Below are positions 1-11,754 of a DNA stretch of 64,000 nucleotides, piece after piece. The translations under genes were made by a program, and so were the position numbers. Under the pieces are notes generated by a model. The model saw only the letters and a program-made list of their open reading frames with translations, was not told the DNA's origin and searched no databases. The stretch is taken from the NCBI RefSeq assembly GCF_033568475.1, contig NC_133122.1, positions 141,367,402 to 141,431,401 on the forward strand. Reading direction: 5' to 3'. The stretch comes from Henckelia pumila. Lineage: Eukaryota; Streptophyta; Magnoliopsida; Lamiales; Gesneriaceae. Each line of letters starts with the position of its first letter. Position 1 is the first letter of the stretch.

Positions 1-1260
1 AATAAAATGCAAAAATCAAACAAAAAACGACGTTTCTTGTTTTTAAGAATTATATATACATACCCTTTTTTATATTTTTAAAGAAGAAATAATTGTTTAC
101 GTATTTGTCATTTGTGTATCCAAAATGCCAAGACCGACCAATATTTTACTAATTTAACATATTGCGTACTTGCCAATTAAAATGATATTTAGGCCGGTTC
201 TACTTGAAAAAGAATTCATTTGGATGGGAATTTATATGGACAAGGACGTGAAAAGGAAAGGGGGAAAAAAAAGACAATTTGCATAATAGAAGTAATTCTT
301 GACACGAAAGATAAATTATTTATCCGCAAGTGCAAAACTTGGCTTTGTTAGCTGAAATTCAATTTTGACAACTCATGTTTCCTTTTTTTTTTTTTGAGGG
401 CTCCAGCTATAATTTTATCGATTGTAATATGTATATCTTAATTTAATTTTTAATAAAAAATTTATTTTATTTGTAAATTAATTTAGTAAAGTAATTAATT
501 AAAAATACTCTCAAATCATGTTTTTTTTTATTTTCTCTCAAACTTATCTCAACAATATATCATAACTTATTATTATTGGTTTTTTTTAAACTAATTAACT
601 TATTATTACTGTTCTTCATATATATCTACTTTATAAAAATTTTATATTACTAAATTTTTTTATTTTAATAAAAACTTTTGAATATTTAATTTATGATATC
701 AATCTTGAAAATATATAAAAACATAATATATGTTTTTTAAAAAATATTTTATGTATGCGTGTAAAAAATGTTTAGTGTGTAAAAAATGTTTAGTTTATTC
801 GAAAGTATTAATAAGTTAAACGTGTAAATCATGGGATTCACGATTGGTTATATTCTTAAAATTTGGAAATAAGGGTTGCGTTTCTCCTAATTTTTATTAT
901 CACTAAAATCGCAGATACGGTAAGTTCAGAAAATAAAAAACAAAAAAAAAAAAAAAACTTGTTCATTTTTTTCTTTTGGCCTACAAACTTTTAATTTTCG
1001 TTATTTTGGTCCAGCGGATGACGTGACACGAAAAAATGTAAACGTGTCACCGAAAAATGCTTTGTGACAGGAAAATGATGACATGTTAATCTGTCAAATC
1101 ATGCATTAAACCAAAACAAATGAAAATTTAAATTTAGTGTATCAAAACAAACTTAAAAAGTTAATGGAACAAAATCAAAAAATTGATAAGTTAATTGACA
1201 AAAAAACAATATTTCCAAAAAAAAAATGTATAAATAAATCCATATAAACTACAAATATTC
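1..1260. other. AT-rich intergenic DNA, no gene seen
   Basis: The stretch is very AT-rich with long A and T runs and no open frame that resembles a protein. The part around 950-1215 (text such as ttttggtcca and gatgacgtgacacg) has the look of a dispersed non-coding repeat, but I see no termini or duplication that would define it. A possible polyadenylation signal of the neighbouring minus-strand gene (AATAAA read on the minus strand) lies at 1264-1269. Confidence 0.5.
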
Positions 1261-1407
1261 CATTTTATTTCGTAGCCTGGAAATTAAAAATAAATGCAAA
1301 AATTATAGTTAAGTATGATTAATTACAAGAGATGGAGAAATTACAGAACAATCCAAAAATTAATGAAAATTCGATGAGGTTCCAATGTGGTAGCTAATTA
1401 GCTAAGC

Positions 1408-1614
1408 TTAATAATCGTATAAAACCAAGCGCTTGGAACAGAGAGTACAAGAGTACTTGCGTTTGAATCTGAAGCAAATCGGGATCAGAAAGCATAGGCG
1501 GAATTGGCTTCCGACGTCGATGGCATGCACCTTTCCGCCGCAGTATGGGCACGATCCCGCCGCCTGCTGCCGCCCCACCTCCGTCTCCTCCTCGTCGCAG
1601 CCAAGAAAACACAT
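1408..1614 (-). CDS. small Cys-rich (zinc-ribbon-like) plant protein, 68 aa
   Basis: This is a complete ATG-to-stop frame of 68 codons. The protein starts MCFLGCDEEE, has a CPYCGG motif near residues 22-27, a hydrophobic/aromatic middle (LCFLIPICFRFKRKY) and a second Cys pair CTLC near residues 56-59, ending in KRLVLYDY. Two CxxC pairs about 30 residues apart are what a small zinc-ribbon fold needs. I recognise the pattern as a conserved family of roughly 65-75-residue plant proteins of unknown function, often single-exon and sometimes misannotated as a tRNA-synthetase fragment; that recall is not checked. The locus is locally GC-rich compared with its surroundings, as expected of a selected gene. 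A TATA-like run lies about 50-70 bp upstream on the same strand, and AATAAA lies about 140 bp downstream of the stop (1264-1269). Frames on the other strand and in frame +1 over the same bases are shadows. Confidence 0.72.
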   Translation of the reverse strand: MCFLGCDEEETEVGRQQAAGSCPYCGGKVHAIDVGSQFRLCFLIPICFRFKRKYSCTLCSKRLVLYDY

Positions 1615-1660
1615 GCTATATATTTTGAGAGGTTTCGATTTTGGTGTTTGGATAAGGATA

Positions 1661-1686
1661 TTATAATATATATATATATATAAAAA
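1661..1686 (-). promoter_or_regulatory. TATA-box region of the small gene
   Basis: On the minus strand this reads ccttttta(TA)n, an extended TATATATA run about 50-70 bp upstream of the ATG at 1612-1614. Spacing and strand fit a core promoter with a short 5' leader, although TA runs are also common microsatellites here. Confidence 0.45.
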
Positions 1687-1699
1687 GGAGGAAGCTGAG

Positions 1700-2284
1700 G
1701 AAAAACCAAATTATGCGCCTTTATGGGCTTATTTTAGTGGGGGCTGTGGCTAACGTGCGCGTGAGGTGCTGCTTAAATAAACGAAGGGCAACATGTGACC
1801 GTCCATGTCATCACTGTCTCCCACGGGGGCCCCTTTTCCCGTCGTCTTCGGTGACAAATTGGTGTATATGTTACACCAATCGTTGATTGACACGTATGAG
1901 AATTTACATATTTAAAAAACTGTCACCCCAATTGAAACGTAACAAGTAAAATTAATTATCAATATAACAGGAAATATTACAGGAAATGTCACAGATGAAT
2001 TTTTCCCCTGTCATGTGTACACATGCACCTGCTCAATGGACAGACTCGTCGGTAGTCTCCCATATTTTAAATTTATTAATTCCGATGTGTGTGTGTGTTT
2101 TTTTACTAGCATATATTTGGGGATGTCAATTTTTCCGCTGATGAGACGAGTTCGGGGATACGAGTTTGGGGGATGTGTTCGAATGTACGGATTTTTAAAA
2201 ACCTTTTAATGAAATCGGGGGTGGGTGCGTACGCTAATTAAGCAGCAACAACAACAATAAAATATAGATAGTTATATATATAGA
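1700..2284. other. upstream region of the small gene, no gene seen
   Basis: The stretch includes a GC-rich block at about 1740-1850, which may be promoter-proximal DNA of the minus-strand gene. It holds no open frame that resembles a protein. A 64-codon frame at 2015-2209 on the plus strand is low-complexity and has no recognisable motif. Confidence 0.4.
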
Positions 2285-2448
2285 AATGATACCCTGCACC
2301 CTAGGTGTGCAGGGTAACATGAGTACCGCATACGTGGCGGTCCATGATTGGTCAGCCAGTTTTTGTAAAAAACAATTGTGTGGTTGTGGGCGCGCCACGT
2401 AGGCAGGTGCCCACAGGTGTGCAGGGTAAGGGTGTGCAGGGTATCATT
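2285..2448. mobile_element. 164-bp MITE-like inverted-repeat element
   Basis: The left end aatgataccctgcaccc is the near-perfect inverse of the right end gggtgtgcagggtatcatt. The left arm also contains an inner hairpin (accctgcac / gtgcagggt), and the gtgtgcagggt motif occurs twice near the right end. There is no coding capacity. TA-rich DNA flanks it on both sides, including a long (TA)n run 6 bp beyond the right end, and the bases between are ACTCGT. This fits a non-autonomous DNA transposon that targets TA tracts. The superfamily is not assigned, because the target duplication cannot be told apart from the microsatellite. Confidence 0.65.
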
Positions 2449-2453
2449 ACTCG

Positions 2454-2454
<1 letters not shown>

Positions 2455-2509
<55 letters not shown>
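2455..2509. repeat. (TA)n microsatellite
   Basis: About 27 uninterrupted TA units directly follow the 164-bp inverted-repeat element. Confidence 0.95.
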
Positions 2510-2510
<1 letters not shown>

Positions 2511-3246
2511 AGAATCGGAGTAACTAATTTTAAGATTATGATCTAATTTTTTTGGATTCGATTATATGAAGCATGTCGAAGCGTAGGAGCCAAACTTCAA
2601 GCTTTTTAAGCTTAAGCGCGATTACTGCGAGCTTAAGCGTAAAAAAAACTTTTTAATTTAAACTATAATTTTAGTCATCTCAAACAAATCAAGTGTAATG
2701 CATTAATTCTTTGTGAGATTCTAATTCAATTTATTTCATCATTCATTTCATATCTCCGTCTCATTGTCATCCCCACATGCATATGTATTAGGTACGTTTT
2801 GAACAATGCATTTAGTCTAGTCACATTGGTTAAACCTTGTATGATTGACACACTTGGAAAAATATTAGAAGAATCAAATTATTATTGCTCACATAATCAA
2901 GCAACTCAGATACTTTTGAAGAGCCTGATAACTATTTATTTATTTTTGTGTGACTATGAAATCCGAAGCTAATAGTTTTCGGCCAGGTAAATCTCTAGGC
3001 TAACAAGCAGTTTCCAAAACACGTTAACGAAATAAGCAGGTCAATATAGAACCAACTATATGGTCTTGTTTGGGGTTGGATTAAATTTTAAACAAAACCA
3101 TATCTAATTAGTTTTGCAAAATTTCAAACCAAATCGAATCATGAAATATATAACCAAACCATGCATGAATTTCAGTCTGGTTCGGATTGCTTTAGTTGAA
3201 TTATTATTTATAAGTTTTGAATTTAGTAGGGAATGAGATCTTGTAA
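2510..3246. other. intergenic, no gene seen
   Basis: AT-rich DNA without a recognisable frame or repeat terminus. Confidence 0.5.
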
Positions 3247-5238
3247 TCTATACCTATACCAATAATAAAAGTGTGAACCAAAGTCAAAGTTTTTCATTGT
3301 GTATTTTCAACTTTGTCCTTGGTTAGTACACACTTGATAAATTCTTTGAGGATACTTTTGTAAAATCAATTATTATGATAAAGTCAAAATTGACAATGTG
3401 TGCATATTAGATAAAGTTTCAGTTTTCAAAAAGATTGAAATACCAAAATACTTTAGTTTTTATTTTCTTGTAGATAAAGTGAACATATTTTTTCCACAAA
3501 AATTTTAATTAAATTAAATACTTATCCAGTTTCTTAAAAGATTGAAACACCAAAATACTTTAGTTTTTATTTGTTTGTAGATGGAATGACATATTTTTTC
3601 AACAAAAAATCTTATGTATTTTAATTTGCGTAAGGACCTATTGAACTAAATAATTATATATATATATAAATTAAATTACACATCGGTGTTGAAATAAATC
3701 AATTCATGTGGAGTCAAGTTTTAATCCAAAATAATAAAATAAGAACAAACCAACACACAAATATCATATATGTAAAAGTTGAAATTTAAAAAAGTAACTA
3801 TTTTCCTCCTCAAAAAATCTAAAAACTATAACAATTATTTTATAAGATGATTTTACAATCAACGAAAGAATATTTTTACAAGAGTTGGAGATGAATATCT
3901 TCAATTGTTTTAGCAAAACTATAAGATTGATATTATTTAAATATTATTGAAGTCTGTAAATATATCTATGTTAATCAATATACTACATATTAGTTAATAA
4001 ATAAATAAAAAAAGTCTAGAAAAATTATGGATGGCACGTCTGACATTAAATTAAAGATCCTGTAATAATTACATTGATGAAAATTTTCAATCAGATGAAT
4101 GAATAAAGAAAAATATGCAACAAAACGGTTGAGATAAAATATGGAATGTTAATATTTGTAATTAAAGACATTCAAAATTCAATCAAAAATTTCAGCAATG
4201 AGAGCATTGTAAGCAAAAAGAGATCAGTAGATTTCGAAAAACGAGAAATCAAAAGATAAGAGGATGTTAAATAAATACATTGATCGTTAACGATACTGAC
4301 ATACAAGTAATGGAAGACGATAACATACCAGAATGCAGATGAGAATGATGAAATTATTGTTATTCTTTGCAAGTAAATATTTTTAGTATTAAAATTTGAC
4401 TGTCTGATTAAATAATAACGATAGAAAAATGCAAATGATTGATGAAGATAGTATCACAAAAAATTGTTATTAAAGATGATTATAATAATGATTCTTTCAT
4501 GGAGAATAAAAACACATGATATTAAAAATCGTTAAAGAGGGAAAAATCCCAAATATAAATTAAAAAAAATTTATTTGACGCAATAATTTAAATTAAGGTT
4601 TAGAATGCATTATCTATACCAAATTTTTTTTTCATAAATCAATAGTGATCAACATATAACATAAAAAATTACAAAATCATATTTAATATAATTTAATTTG
4701 ATTAACATATCTCACTTATTAACAAATAAAAAATAAATCATACATACATGAGATAGAAAATAAGACGAATTCATGGTACGAAGCATGTCATAATTTCTCT
4801 AGATTAATAAAAAAATAGAAAAATCGATCGAGCTGTAATAATTACATAGGCTTCAATATCAATATTGTGTTAATGTAAAACTACAATAAACTTAACACTT
4901 ATATTTATAAACTTACATGAATTATTGATAATGTTTTATTCTAAATTGTTAATGTGGATGTAAAATAGTCATGACCGTAAATAATACAAACATTGAAACT
5001 GCAAGTGTTACATTGTCGAAAATGTTACAAATATTTTTATTAGTTTCAATGTCGAAGATTATATTGATTACATCACTAAGACATGTAATATGTTTTTTTT
5101 TCCAAAAAGTATATATTATTACCATAAAAATCATTTATTAACTGCGTGTTAATATCTTATCATCTCAATTAATTTATTTAATAACGTTTATCGACAACAA
5201 AAGATGTTCCCACGTGCATCGCACATGACTTTTACTAT
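3247..5238 (+). mobile_element. non-autonomous Helitron, ~2.0 kb
   Basis: The 5' end is TCTATACCTATACC after a host A, matching the TC start and A|T insertion preference of plant Helitrons. Near the 3' end the palindrome acgtgcatcgcacat (about 5213-5227) is followed 9 bp later by CTAT and then T, a one-base departure from the canonical CTAG/CTRR terminus. There are no terminal inverted repeats and no target duplication, as expected for rolling-circle elements. The interior is non-coding on both strands (only frames under 70 codons, no Rep or helicase motifs), so it would need an autonomous helper. Confidence 0.68.
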
Positions 5239-5348
5239 TTTTATAAAAGTAGCAAAATTCGCCCTTGATAGATGTTGAATGAACATTTTATTTGATAATA
5301 GACTGGAATGATAAGAAGTAAATTATCATAAACTAATGAGTAACACTC

Positions 5349-5463
5349 CTGTGAGACGGTCTCATCCGTGATACGGGTCAACCCTATCCATATTTATAAT
5401 AATAAGTAATATTTTTGACATAAAATATAATATTTTTAATGGATAACCCATTTAAGTGATGAA
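5349..5463. repeat. dispersed repeat with GAGACGGTCTC palindrome
   Basis: The sequence tgtgagacggtctcatccgtga followed by tacgggtcaaccct is a motif I have seen dispersed in many plant genomes. A second, diverged relative lies at 40580-40672. No clear boundaries or target duplication; probably a short non-autonomous element. Confidence 0.4.
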
Positions 5464-6288
5464 ACTTAAAATTTGTAATTATTTATATGTTAAAAGTTGT
5501 GTTTTAAAATTAAAGTTTCATTAAAATTATGAAGTTGTATTATTTTAGTGTTATGTGTTTATATTTAAATGTTTTACAAAAAATGTTGTATTTTACGGTT
5601 TGCGCAGGTTTGGTAAAAATAAAATTACTCAAGTTATATAGGTCATATTGGAGTAATCTTAGATCCTGTAGAATCACAAAAAAGGCATCTTCAACTTTGG
5701 AGAAGACAAGAAATTCCAAAAACCTCATTAAGATGATCAAAATGATCAAACATCAAAATGGAGACAAATTTACTTTTACTATGACCAGCTTAGAGTAAAA
5801 ATATCATAAATAATTCACTCTTTATCCAAAAAAAAGGTGAATCATATATCCAAACATATATACACAAAATTTCCTACGTGTTCTATGTTGAATGGAAAGG
5901 CTGAATCTGTGATTTAAGGCATCAAACATGTCAATTAAATTTGGGTCAAGATATTGACATTCAAGGAGACAAGCAACCACCAACTTTACTATTTCACATT
6001 TAATGAGTCTTGGACTCTTGCTCTCATTTGGCCTATAAATAGATGTGTTGTATAAACTTTGAGGTGTGCAAAAGTGTAGAGAAATTTCGCACTAGTAAAA
6101 TAAATATTGTGTGTGTAAGAATAAGAGTTTGAGTGTGCATATTTATCCGAGTTTAAGCATGAAATTTCTTTTATCCTTACTCTTGAATCTTATGTTCATG
6201 ACAAGCTAAATCCTTTTATGTCAAGGTGAAAAGGTTTCATTGTTGGTCAAGTAAGAATATTGTTTATATTTTGTATATTCTTCCCTTT

Positions 6289-7560
6289 TGTTGGGATCGG
6301 TTCAGAGGGTAGAGGGGGGGTGAATACACTCTGAAACTTATTTTTTTTCTTTTCAAAATGATCAAGTGAAGTTTAGTTCACTTAATCTGTTTTCTCAACT
6401 TCTAAAACGGTTTGAACAACTTAAATAGTGCGAAAATAGTTCAGAGGTTTTAGTGATGCAAAGACAAGTTATAACACGATGTATGAGCAATATATAGGAT
6501 AAATATGCAGTAAAGACTAAGGCACGATTTATGGAAGTTCGAAGGCTTAATCCTTCTACGTCTCCCCTTCTTCCACTTAGGAAGGAATTTACTAGAAGAC
6601 TTTGGTTATTACAACGTCTTGCAATACACCCACTTCAGACTTAGGACTTATCCAATGCCTAATCCGAAACTCCTAGATTTACACAGATAAGATTCTCAGT
6701 TCTTATCAGACTGGTGGAAGCTTTCAGAGTAGCTTCAAGTCTCTTCAATAATGAATACAGTCCGGTTGAGCTTCTCAAACTGCAGAGCGGTCGAGAGGCT
6801 TGGAAACCCTAAGATGATCCTTGAAGATCAGATATGTAAACTGTAGGCGAGGGTTTATTTGAGCAGCAAGTGAATGATCTTGTAAGTGTGCTCAAGTATT
6901 GCTTCAGTATATCAGATGAAGACTTCTGATAGTATTCAAGTGATTGAGTTGATTGAGATTTTTTGTGTTGCTTGTCTTCTTCTTATCACTTCTTGAGCCC
7001 TTTATATAGGTCAATCATCAACGTCTTTATTTTGAACGTTCTGATGCTGCATTGAATGCACATTTAATGCTTCATAAATGCATCGATGATTCTGCATGAA
7101 GATCGTACACTTCTTTAAATGCAGACAACTTCCAGGGTCCAAAACTGGTATAAACGGTCGAATGCTTTATCTGTAGCCATTCTGCGTTTTTGCCATTTTA
7201 GTGCAACCTGTTGTCTCGATGCAAGAGTCAACAGATCTTCTGATACGCCGGTTCTGCTTTTGATAAAAGATCTTGCAACGAACGTCTTGTCTCAAGTATT
7301 TGTCTTGAGATATCTTGATAAGCAGTTGACTTTCTACCGGTAGATAGATTTATCCTCTGCTGGTTTGAATAACCAGTCGATAGGCTTGTGACTGCAACCG
7401 GTCGAGAGACAAAGGCGGTTGACAAGCTTCCGGTAGATAACTTGAAGGGTTTAGACGGTTGCGGTAGGAGTTGTAGTAGATTCCTGAAATACAAAAGATT
7501 GGCAGCACATTCCTATACAATGAGTTGTTGTTTGTTATCACCAAAATGTCGGATTCAACA
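6289..7560 (+). mobile_element. solo LTR, 1272 bp, TSD CCTTT
   Basis: It begins TGTTGGGATC and ends GGATTCAACA, so the ends are TGTTG...CAACA. The 5-bp sequence CCTTT occurs immediately before (6284-6288) and after (7561-7565). There is no primer site, coding region or second LTR, so this is a solo LTR left by LTR-LTR recombination. It holds a TATA-like motif (ctttatatagg, about 7000-7010), giving plus orientation. A diverged relative occupies 43435-44565 (shared gtgaatacac and ggaaggaattt-actagaa-type text). Confidence 0.88.
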
Positions 7561-7832
7561 CCTTTTATATTTTTATTTTGTTTTACTAATTGATCTTTAT
7601 TTGTAGGTATAATTTGGATGGTTTATTTTTATCTATTTACATCAAATACTTGGTATCTTAAATGTGGTTACCTTGATTTGTTGTAATATGATACAATAAA
7701 TACTACAATAATTATATACTATAAATATATGTATCAATTTATAATAAAGTCATATATATTATTTAGACAATAGCGTGGCTCTACCGGTTGTTCTAAATAA
7801 TATATTGTGATTTGAACTAATATTTATTTTTT

Positions 7833-7907
7833 CGCAACTAACATTTACTTTCTCGCATCTAACATTTACTTTTCCGCAACTAACATTTACTTTCTCGCAT
7901 CTAACAT
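7833..7907 (+). repeat. 21-bp minisatellite inside the Athila LTR
   Basis: About 3.5 units of 21 bp, each cgca(a/t)ctaacatttactttc, start at 7833, 7854, 7875 and 7896. Alternate units share cgcaact or cgcatct, suggesting growth by 42-bp steps. The block is flanked by two ~75-bp direct repeats carrying gtggctct(a/g)ccggttgttctaa (7754-7830 and 7922-7995). Confidence 0.85.
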
Positions 7908-8364
7908 AAAAAAATGCATGATATATTTTATTTAGACGATAGTGTGGCTCTGCCGGTTGTTCTAAATGAAATATGGTGATTTGATCTAACATTTAATTTT
8001 ATGTCAATTTATATTTATGCATTTATATATATATTATGGGTACCATGTATTAAATATCGGTTAATCTGATATTAATATAGTGGGAACTATATTATATGAT
8101 ATACTTGTTTAAATATTTAATTGTTTCTTTTATTTATTCTAGTTAAGCAATCTTAAATAAACCAACAACAATGAACATTTGAAGCCTTGACAATTTTATA
8201 ATTTGTGTATTTTATATTTTATAGTAATCTGTCCATCTATAATATATCATTGCTAAACTTAAACTTACAACATCCTCTCTGTGGATCGATCTCGTACTCA
8301 CGAGTATATTACTTGCACATAACCTACACTTGGGTGAATTATAATTTAAGTTGTAGCAAGTTTT

Positions 8365-8382
8365 TGGCGCCATTGCCGGGGA
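8365..8382 (+). other. primer binding site, tRNA-Asp type (Athila)
   Basis: tggcgccattgccgggga follows the LTR edge by 6 bp. It matches the 18-base tRNA-Asp-type primer site used by Athila elements (tggcgccgttgccgggga) at all but one base. Confidence 0.8.
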
Positions 8383-8516
8383 GGTATAAATTAAGTTTAA
8401 TTTTTGTTATTTATGTTATTTATGTAAATAATATGTTGTTTTTAATTGTATGATCGTTTGGAGTCGTGAACAAAGTGGTAGACTTGCTCGAGTATATATG
8501 TAAAAATATTTTAAAC

Positions 8517-8523
8517 ATGGAGG

Positions 8524-8609
<86 letters not shown>

Positions 8610-10115
8610 GAACATAAACAACCAAGAACACTTGGACACCATATGAATTCAATAAGAACTAGTACACCATCTTGTTTAGTTTTTCATCCTGATGCGTCTA
8701 ATTTCAATTTTAAACCTCAAATCATTCAACTTTTACCAAATTTTAATGGCTTAGATTCTGAAAATCCATATTTGCATTTAAGGGAATTTGAGGAGGTTTG
8801 CAACACTTATAATGATCGAAATTGTATCATGGATATTGTTCGCTTAAAGCTTTACCCTTTTTCCTTAAAAGATAAAGCTAAAACATGGTTGAAAAATTTG
8901 AGATCAAGTTCAATAAGATTATGGGAAGAAATGCAACAACAATTTCTAAAAAAGTTTTTTCCTTCCCATAGAACAAACTCTTTTAAAAGAAAAATTACAA
9001 CTTTTTTTCTCAAAAACAAGGGGAAACATTTTATCAATGTTGGGATATATATAAAAAATTACTTAATACATGTCCACATCATGATTTTGAAATATGGAGG
9101 ATAGTTTCTAACTTTTATGAAGGTTTAATACCTAGAGATAGACAAATGATAGAATTCATGTGTAATGGAACTTTAATTTTGAAGATAAAAACCCAAATAA
9201 AGCTATGTAATATTTGGAGTCATTAGCATAAAATGCTCAAAATTGGGATAATATAGGCTCAATTGAACCACCAAGTAAAACCAATAATTCAACAAATGGG
9301 GTTGGTATTTATCATCTTAAAGATGATGTAGATACTAAACTTGCATCTTTAGCAAGAAAAATCGAGTCATTATAAATGAAAAAAAGTGATCAATTAAAAA
9401 GTGTTCAAGAAATTGTTTGTCATATATGTGACACACATGATCATCTTACAAAAAATTGTCCGACTTTGCCTTCATTTAAATAATGTCTCTATGAACAAGC
9501 CAATTATGTTAACAATTTTAAAAAACCAACATTAGATCCTTTTTCACAAACATATAATCCTGGTTGGAGAAATCATCCTAATTTTAGTTGGAGGAACGAT
9601 AATAATGCACAACCTTCACAACAACCTTTTCAAATAACCAAAATCACCAAGGTTATGCTCCTTATATCCCACCTCCAAGAAAACATTTTGAAGATGAAAT
9701 TCATGCATACATTCAAAAGCAAGAGTCTATCAATATTCAAAACATTCAATCTATGAATGATTTGAAAGAAAATCTTGCAAAATTTGCATCTGCACTTAAT
9801 ATTCATGAAAAAAGAAAATTTTCATGTCAACTACAACCTAATCCTAAAAATCAAAATCAAGATAAATTTGATCAAGTAAAATCTGTTATTACTCTTAGAA
9901 GTGGTAAAATAATTAATGATCCATATAGTGATGAAAACAAAGATCAGTTAAACTCAAAAAGTAAGGATTCAAATCCTGATAATTTTGAGAAAGATGATAC
10001 TTTGAGTCCTAAAAATAAGGAAGTTGATGATAAATTATCAGAAATAATGAGCAAGTCAAATAAACCTCTTCCTTTTCCACATGCATTAGTAAATAATAAA
10101 AAACAAAAAAAATGA
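8517..10115 (+). pseudogene. Athila gag (degenerate)
   Basis: The likely start is the ATG at 8517, giving MED followed by a run of about 28 Asn from an (AAT)n tract. The capsid-like part (NFNGLDSENPYLHL, FFPSHRTNSFKRKI) then runs until a frameshift near 9030. After it the correct frame continues through several in-frame stops (for example near 9210, 9375 and 9481). A CCHC zinc knuckle (CHICDTHDHLTKNC, about 9421-9462) survives. The gag C-terminus at 9753-10115 carries VITLRSGKI, a hallmark of Athila gag-protease junctions. It cannot make a functional capsid protein. Confidence 0.75.
8524..8608 (+). repeat. (AAT)n microsatellite in gag
   Basis: About 28 uninterrupted aat units, in frame as poly-Asn directly after the gag start codon. 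The opposite strand reads poly-Tyr, a shadow. Confidence 0.95.
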
Positions 10116-10182
10116 TTCTGATATTTATGCAGTTTTTAAACAAGTAAAAATAAATATTCCATTATTAGATGTTATTACACAA

Positions 10183-10572
10183 GTGTCATATTATGCAAAA
10201 ATTTTAAAAGATTTATGTACTGTAAAAAGACAATTGCATGTAAAGAAAAAAGTATTCTTAATTGAACAAGTAAGTTTTATTATTCAAAATAATTCTACTT
10301 TGAAATATAAAGATCCTGGTTGTCCAACAATTTCATGTATTATTGAAAAAAATAAAATTAAAAAATCTTTGTTAGATTTGGGAGCAAGCGTGAATTTACT
10401 TCCTTATTCAGTTTATGAAAAACTTAAGTTGGGAGATTTAAAACCTACATCTGTTACTCTTTTATTAGCCGATAGGTCAATCAAAATACCTAGAGATATT
10501 GTAGATCATGTGTTAGTTCAAGTCGATATATTATTCATATATCCTGTGGATTTTATTGTCTTGGATACATAA
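10183..10572 (+). pseudogene. Athila aspartic protease region
   Basis: The frame contains LLDLGASVNLLP, the D-L-G form of the protease active site usual in Athila elements, then LKPTSVTLLLADRSIKIP and a VLVQVD...PVDFIVLD segment. It ends at a TAA (10570-10572) in a position where relatives read on into the RT polyprotein. It is separated from gag by a stop at 10112-10115 and a short frameshifted gap. Confidence 0.75.
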
Positions 10573-10605
10573 CCAATAGAAGTACATAATGAAATTCCGA
10601 TAATA

Positions 10606-11754
10606 TTGGGATGTCCATTTCTAGCAACTTCAAATGCTTTAATTAATTGTCGAAATGGAATAATGAAATTGTCTTTTGAAAATATGACTTTAGAACTTAA
10701 TGTGTTCAATTTATGTAAACAACCAAGTATTAATGAAGATGAAGATGATAATGCAATAGAAACAATCGTGGAAGAAAATATACACCAAGAAAACTTAAAT
10801 CAACAATCTGAAGTTTGTTTAGTGAAAAGTTTTGATTCAAAAAATGTTTTTAAATCAAATTTATTTGAAGAAATTAATGAACTTGAAAAAGTAAAAGAAG
10901 ATGATCATCCAAAACTTGAATTAAAGCATTTACCAATAGAACTAAAATATGTTTTTTTTGGTGAAAATCAAACATATCCTATTGTAATAGCTTCTATCCT
11001 CTTACCAAAACAAGAAGAAGATTTAATAATATTACTTAAAAAACACAAAAATGCAATTGGATGGACTTTGCAAGATATAAAAGGTATAAATCCTTTAATC
11101 TGCACACATAGAATTCACTTGAAAGAAAATGCTAAAACATATCAACAATCTCAAAGAAGATTAAATCCACACATGAAAGAAGTTTTTAAAAAGGAAGTTT
11201 TAAAACTATTATATGCCGGAATTATTTATCCAATCTCGGATAGTAAATGGGTAAGTCCAACACAAATAGTACCGAAAAAATCAGGCGTCATTGTTATAAA
11301 AAATAAAAAGGGGGAATTATTACAAGCTAGGATTCCATCTAGTTGGCGTATGTGCATTGATTATAGAAAATTAAGTGATGCAACTCGAAAAGATCACTTT
11401 TTGTTACCATTTTTAGATCAAATTTTAGAAAAAGTGGCAGGTAATTCTTATTATTGTTTTCTTGATGGGTATTTGGGATATTATCAAATACCAATATCAT
11501 TAGAAGATCAAGAAAAAACTAATTTCACTTGTATTTTTGGAACTTTTGCATTTAAAAGAATGTCATTTGGTTTATGTAATGCTCCAGCTAATTTTCGAAG
11601 ATGCATGCTAAGTATTTTTAGTGACATGATTGAAGAATTTGTGGAAGTTTTTATGGATGATATAACTGTTTTTGGAAACTCATTTGAAAACTGTCTTAAA
11701 AATTTGGAAGAAGTTTTAAAAAGATGTGAAGAAAAAAATCTTGTTTTAAATTGA
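10606..11754 (+). pseudogene. Athila reverse transcriptase
   Basis: It opens with ILGCPFLATSNALINC (end of the protease region), followed by an acidic spacer and the RT fingers and palm. Visible RT blocks are WVSPTQIVPKK, WRMCIDYRKLSDATRKDHF, CFLDGYLGYYQIPI, MSFGLCNAPANF and the catalytic FMDD (equivalent of YxDD). The frame ends at a TGA (11752-11754) inside the conserved LNWEKC block, where TGG became TGA. The catalytic aspartates are intact, but the polyprotein is broken on both sides. Confidence 0.85.

Larger units (their letters stand above)
5600..8358 (+). repeat. 5' LTR of the Athila-type element (left edge uncertain)
   Basis: The right edge is placed at the CA of ttgtagca, six bases before the tRNA-Asp-type primer site. 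A TATA motif (gcctataaatag, about 6032-6043) gives a plausible promoter in plus orientation. With no surviving 3' LTR the left edge cannot be fixed. About 1.27 kb of this interval is the inserted solo LTR, so the original LTR was roughly 1.5 kb. Confidence 0.55.

Noticed and set aside
8416-8652. Minus-strand frame with a poly-Tyr run
   Set aside because: Reverse reading of the (AAT)n microsatellite.
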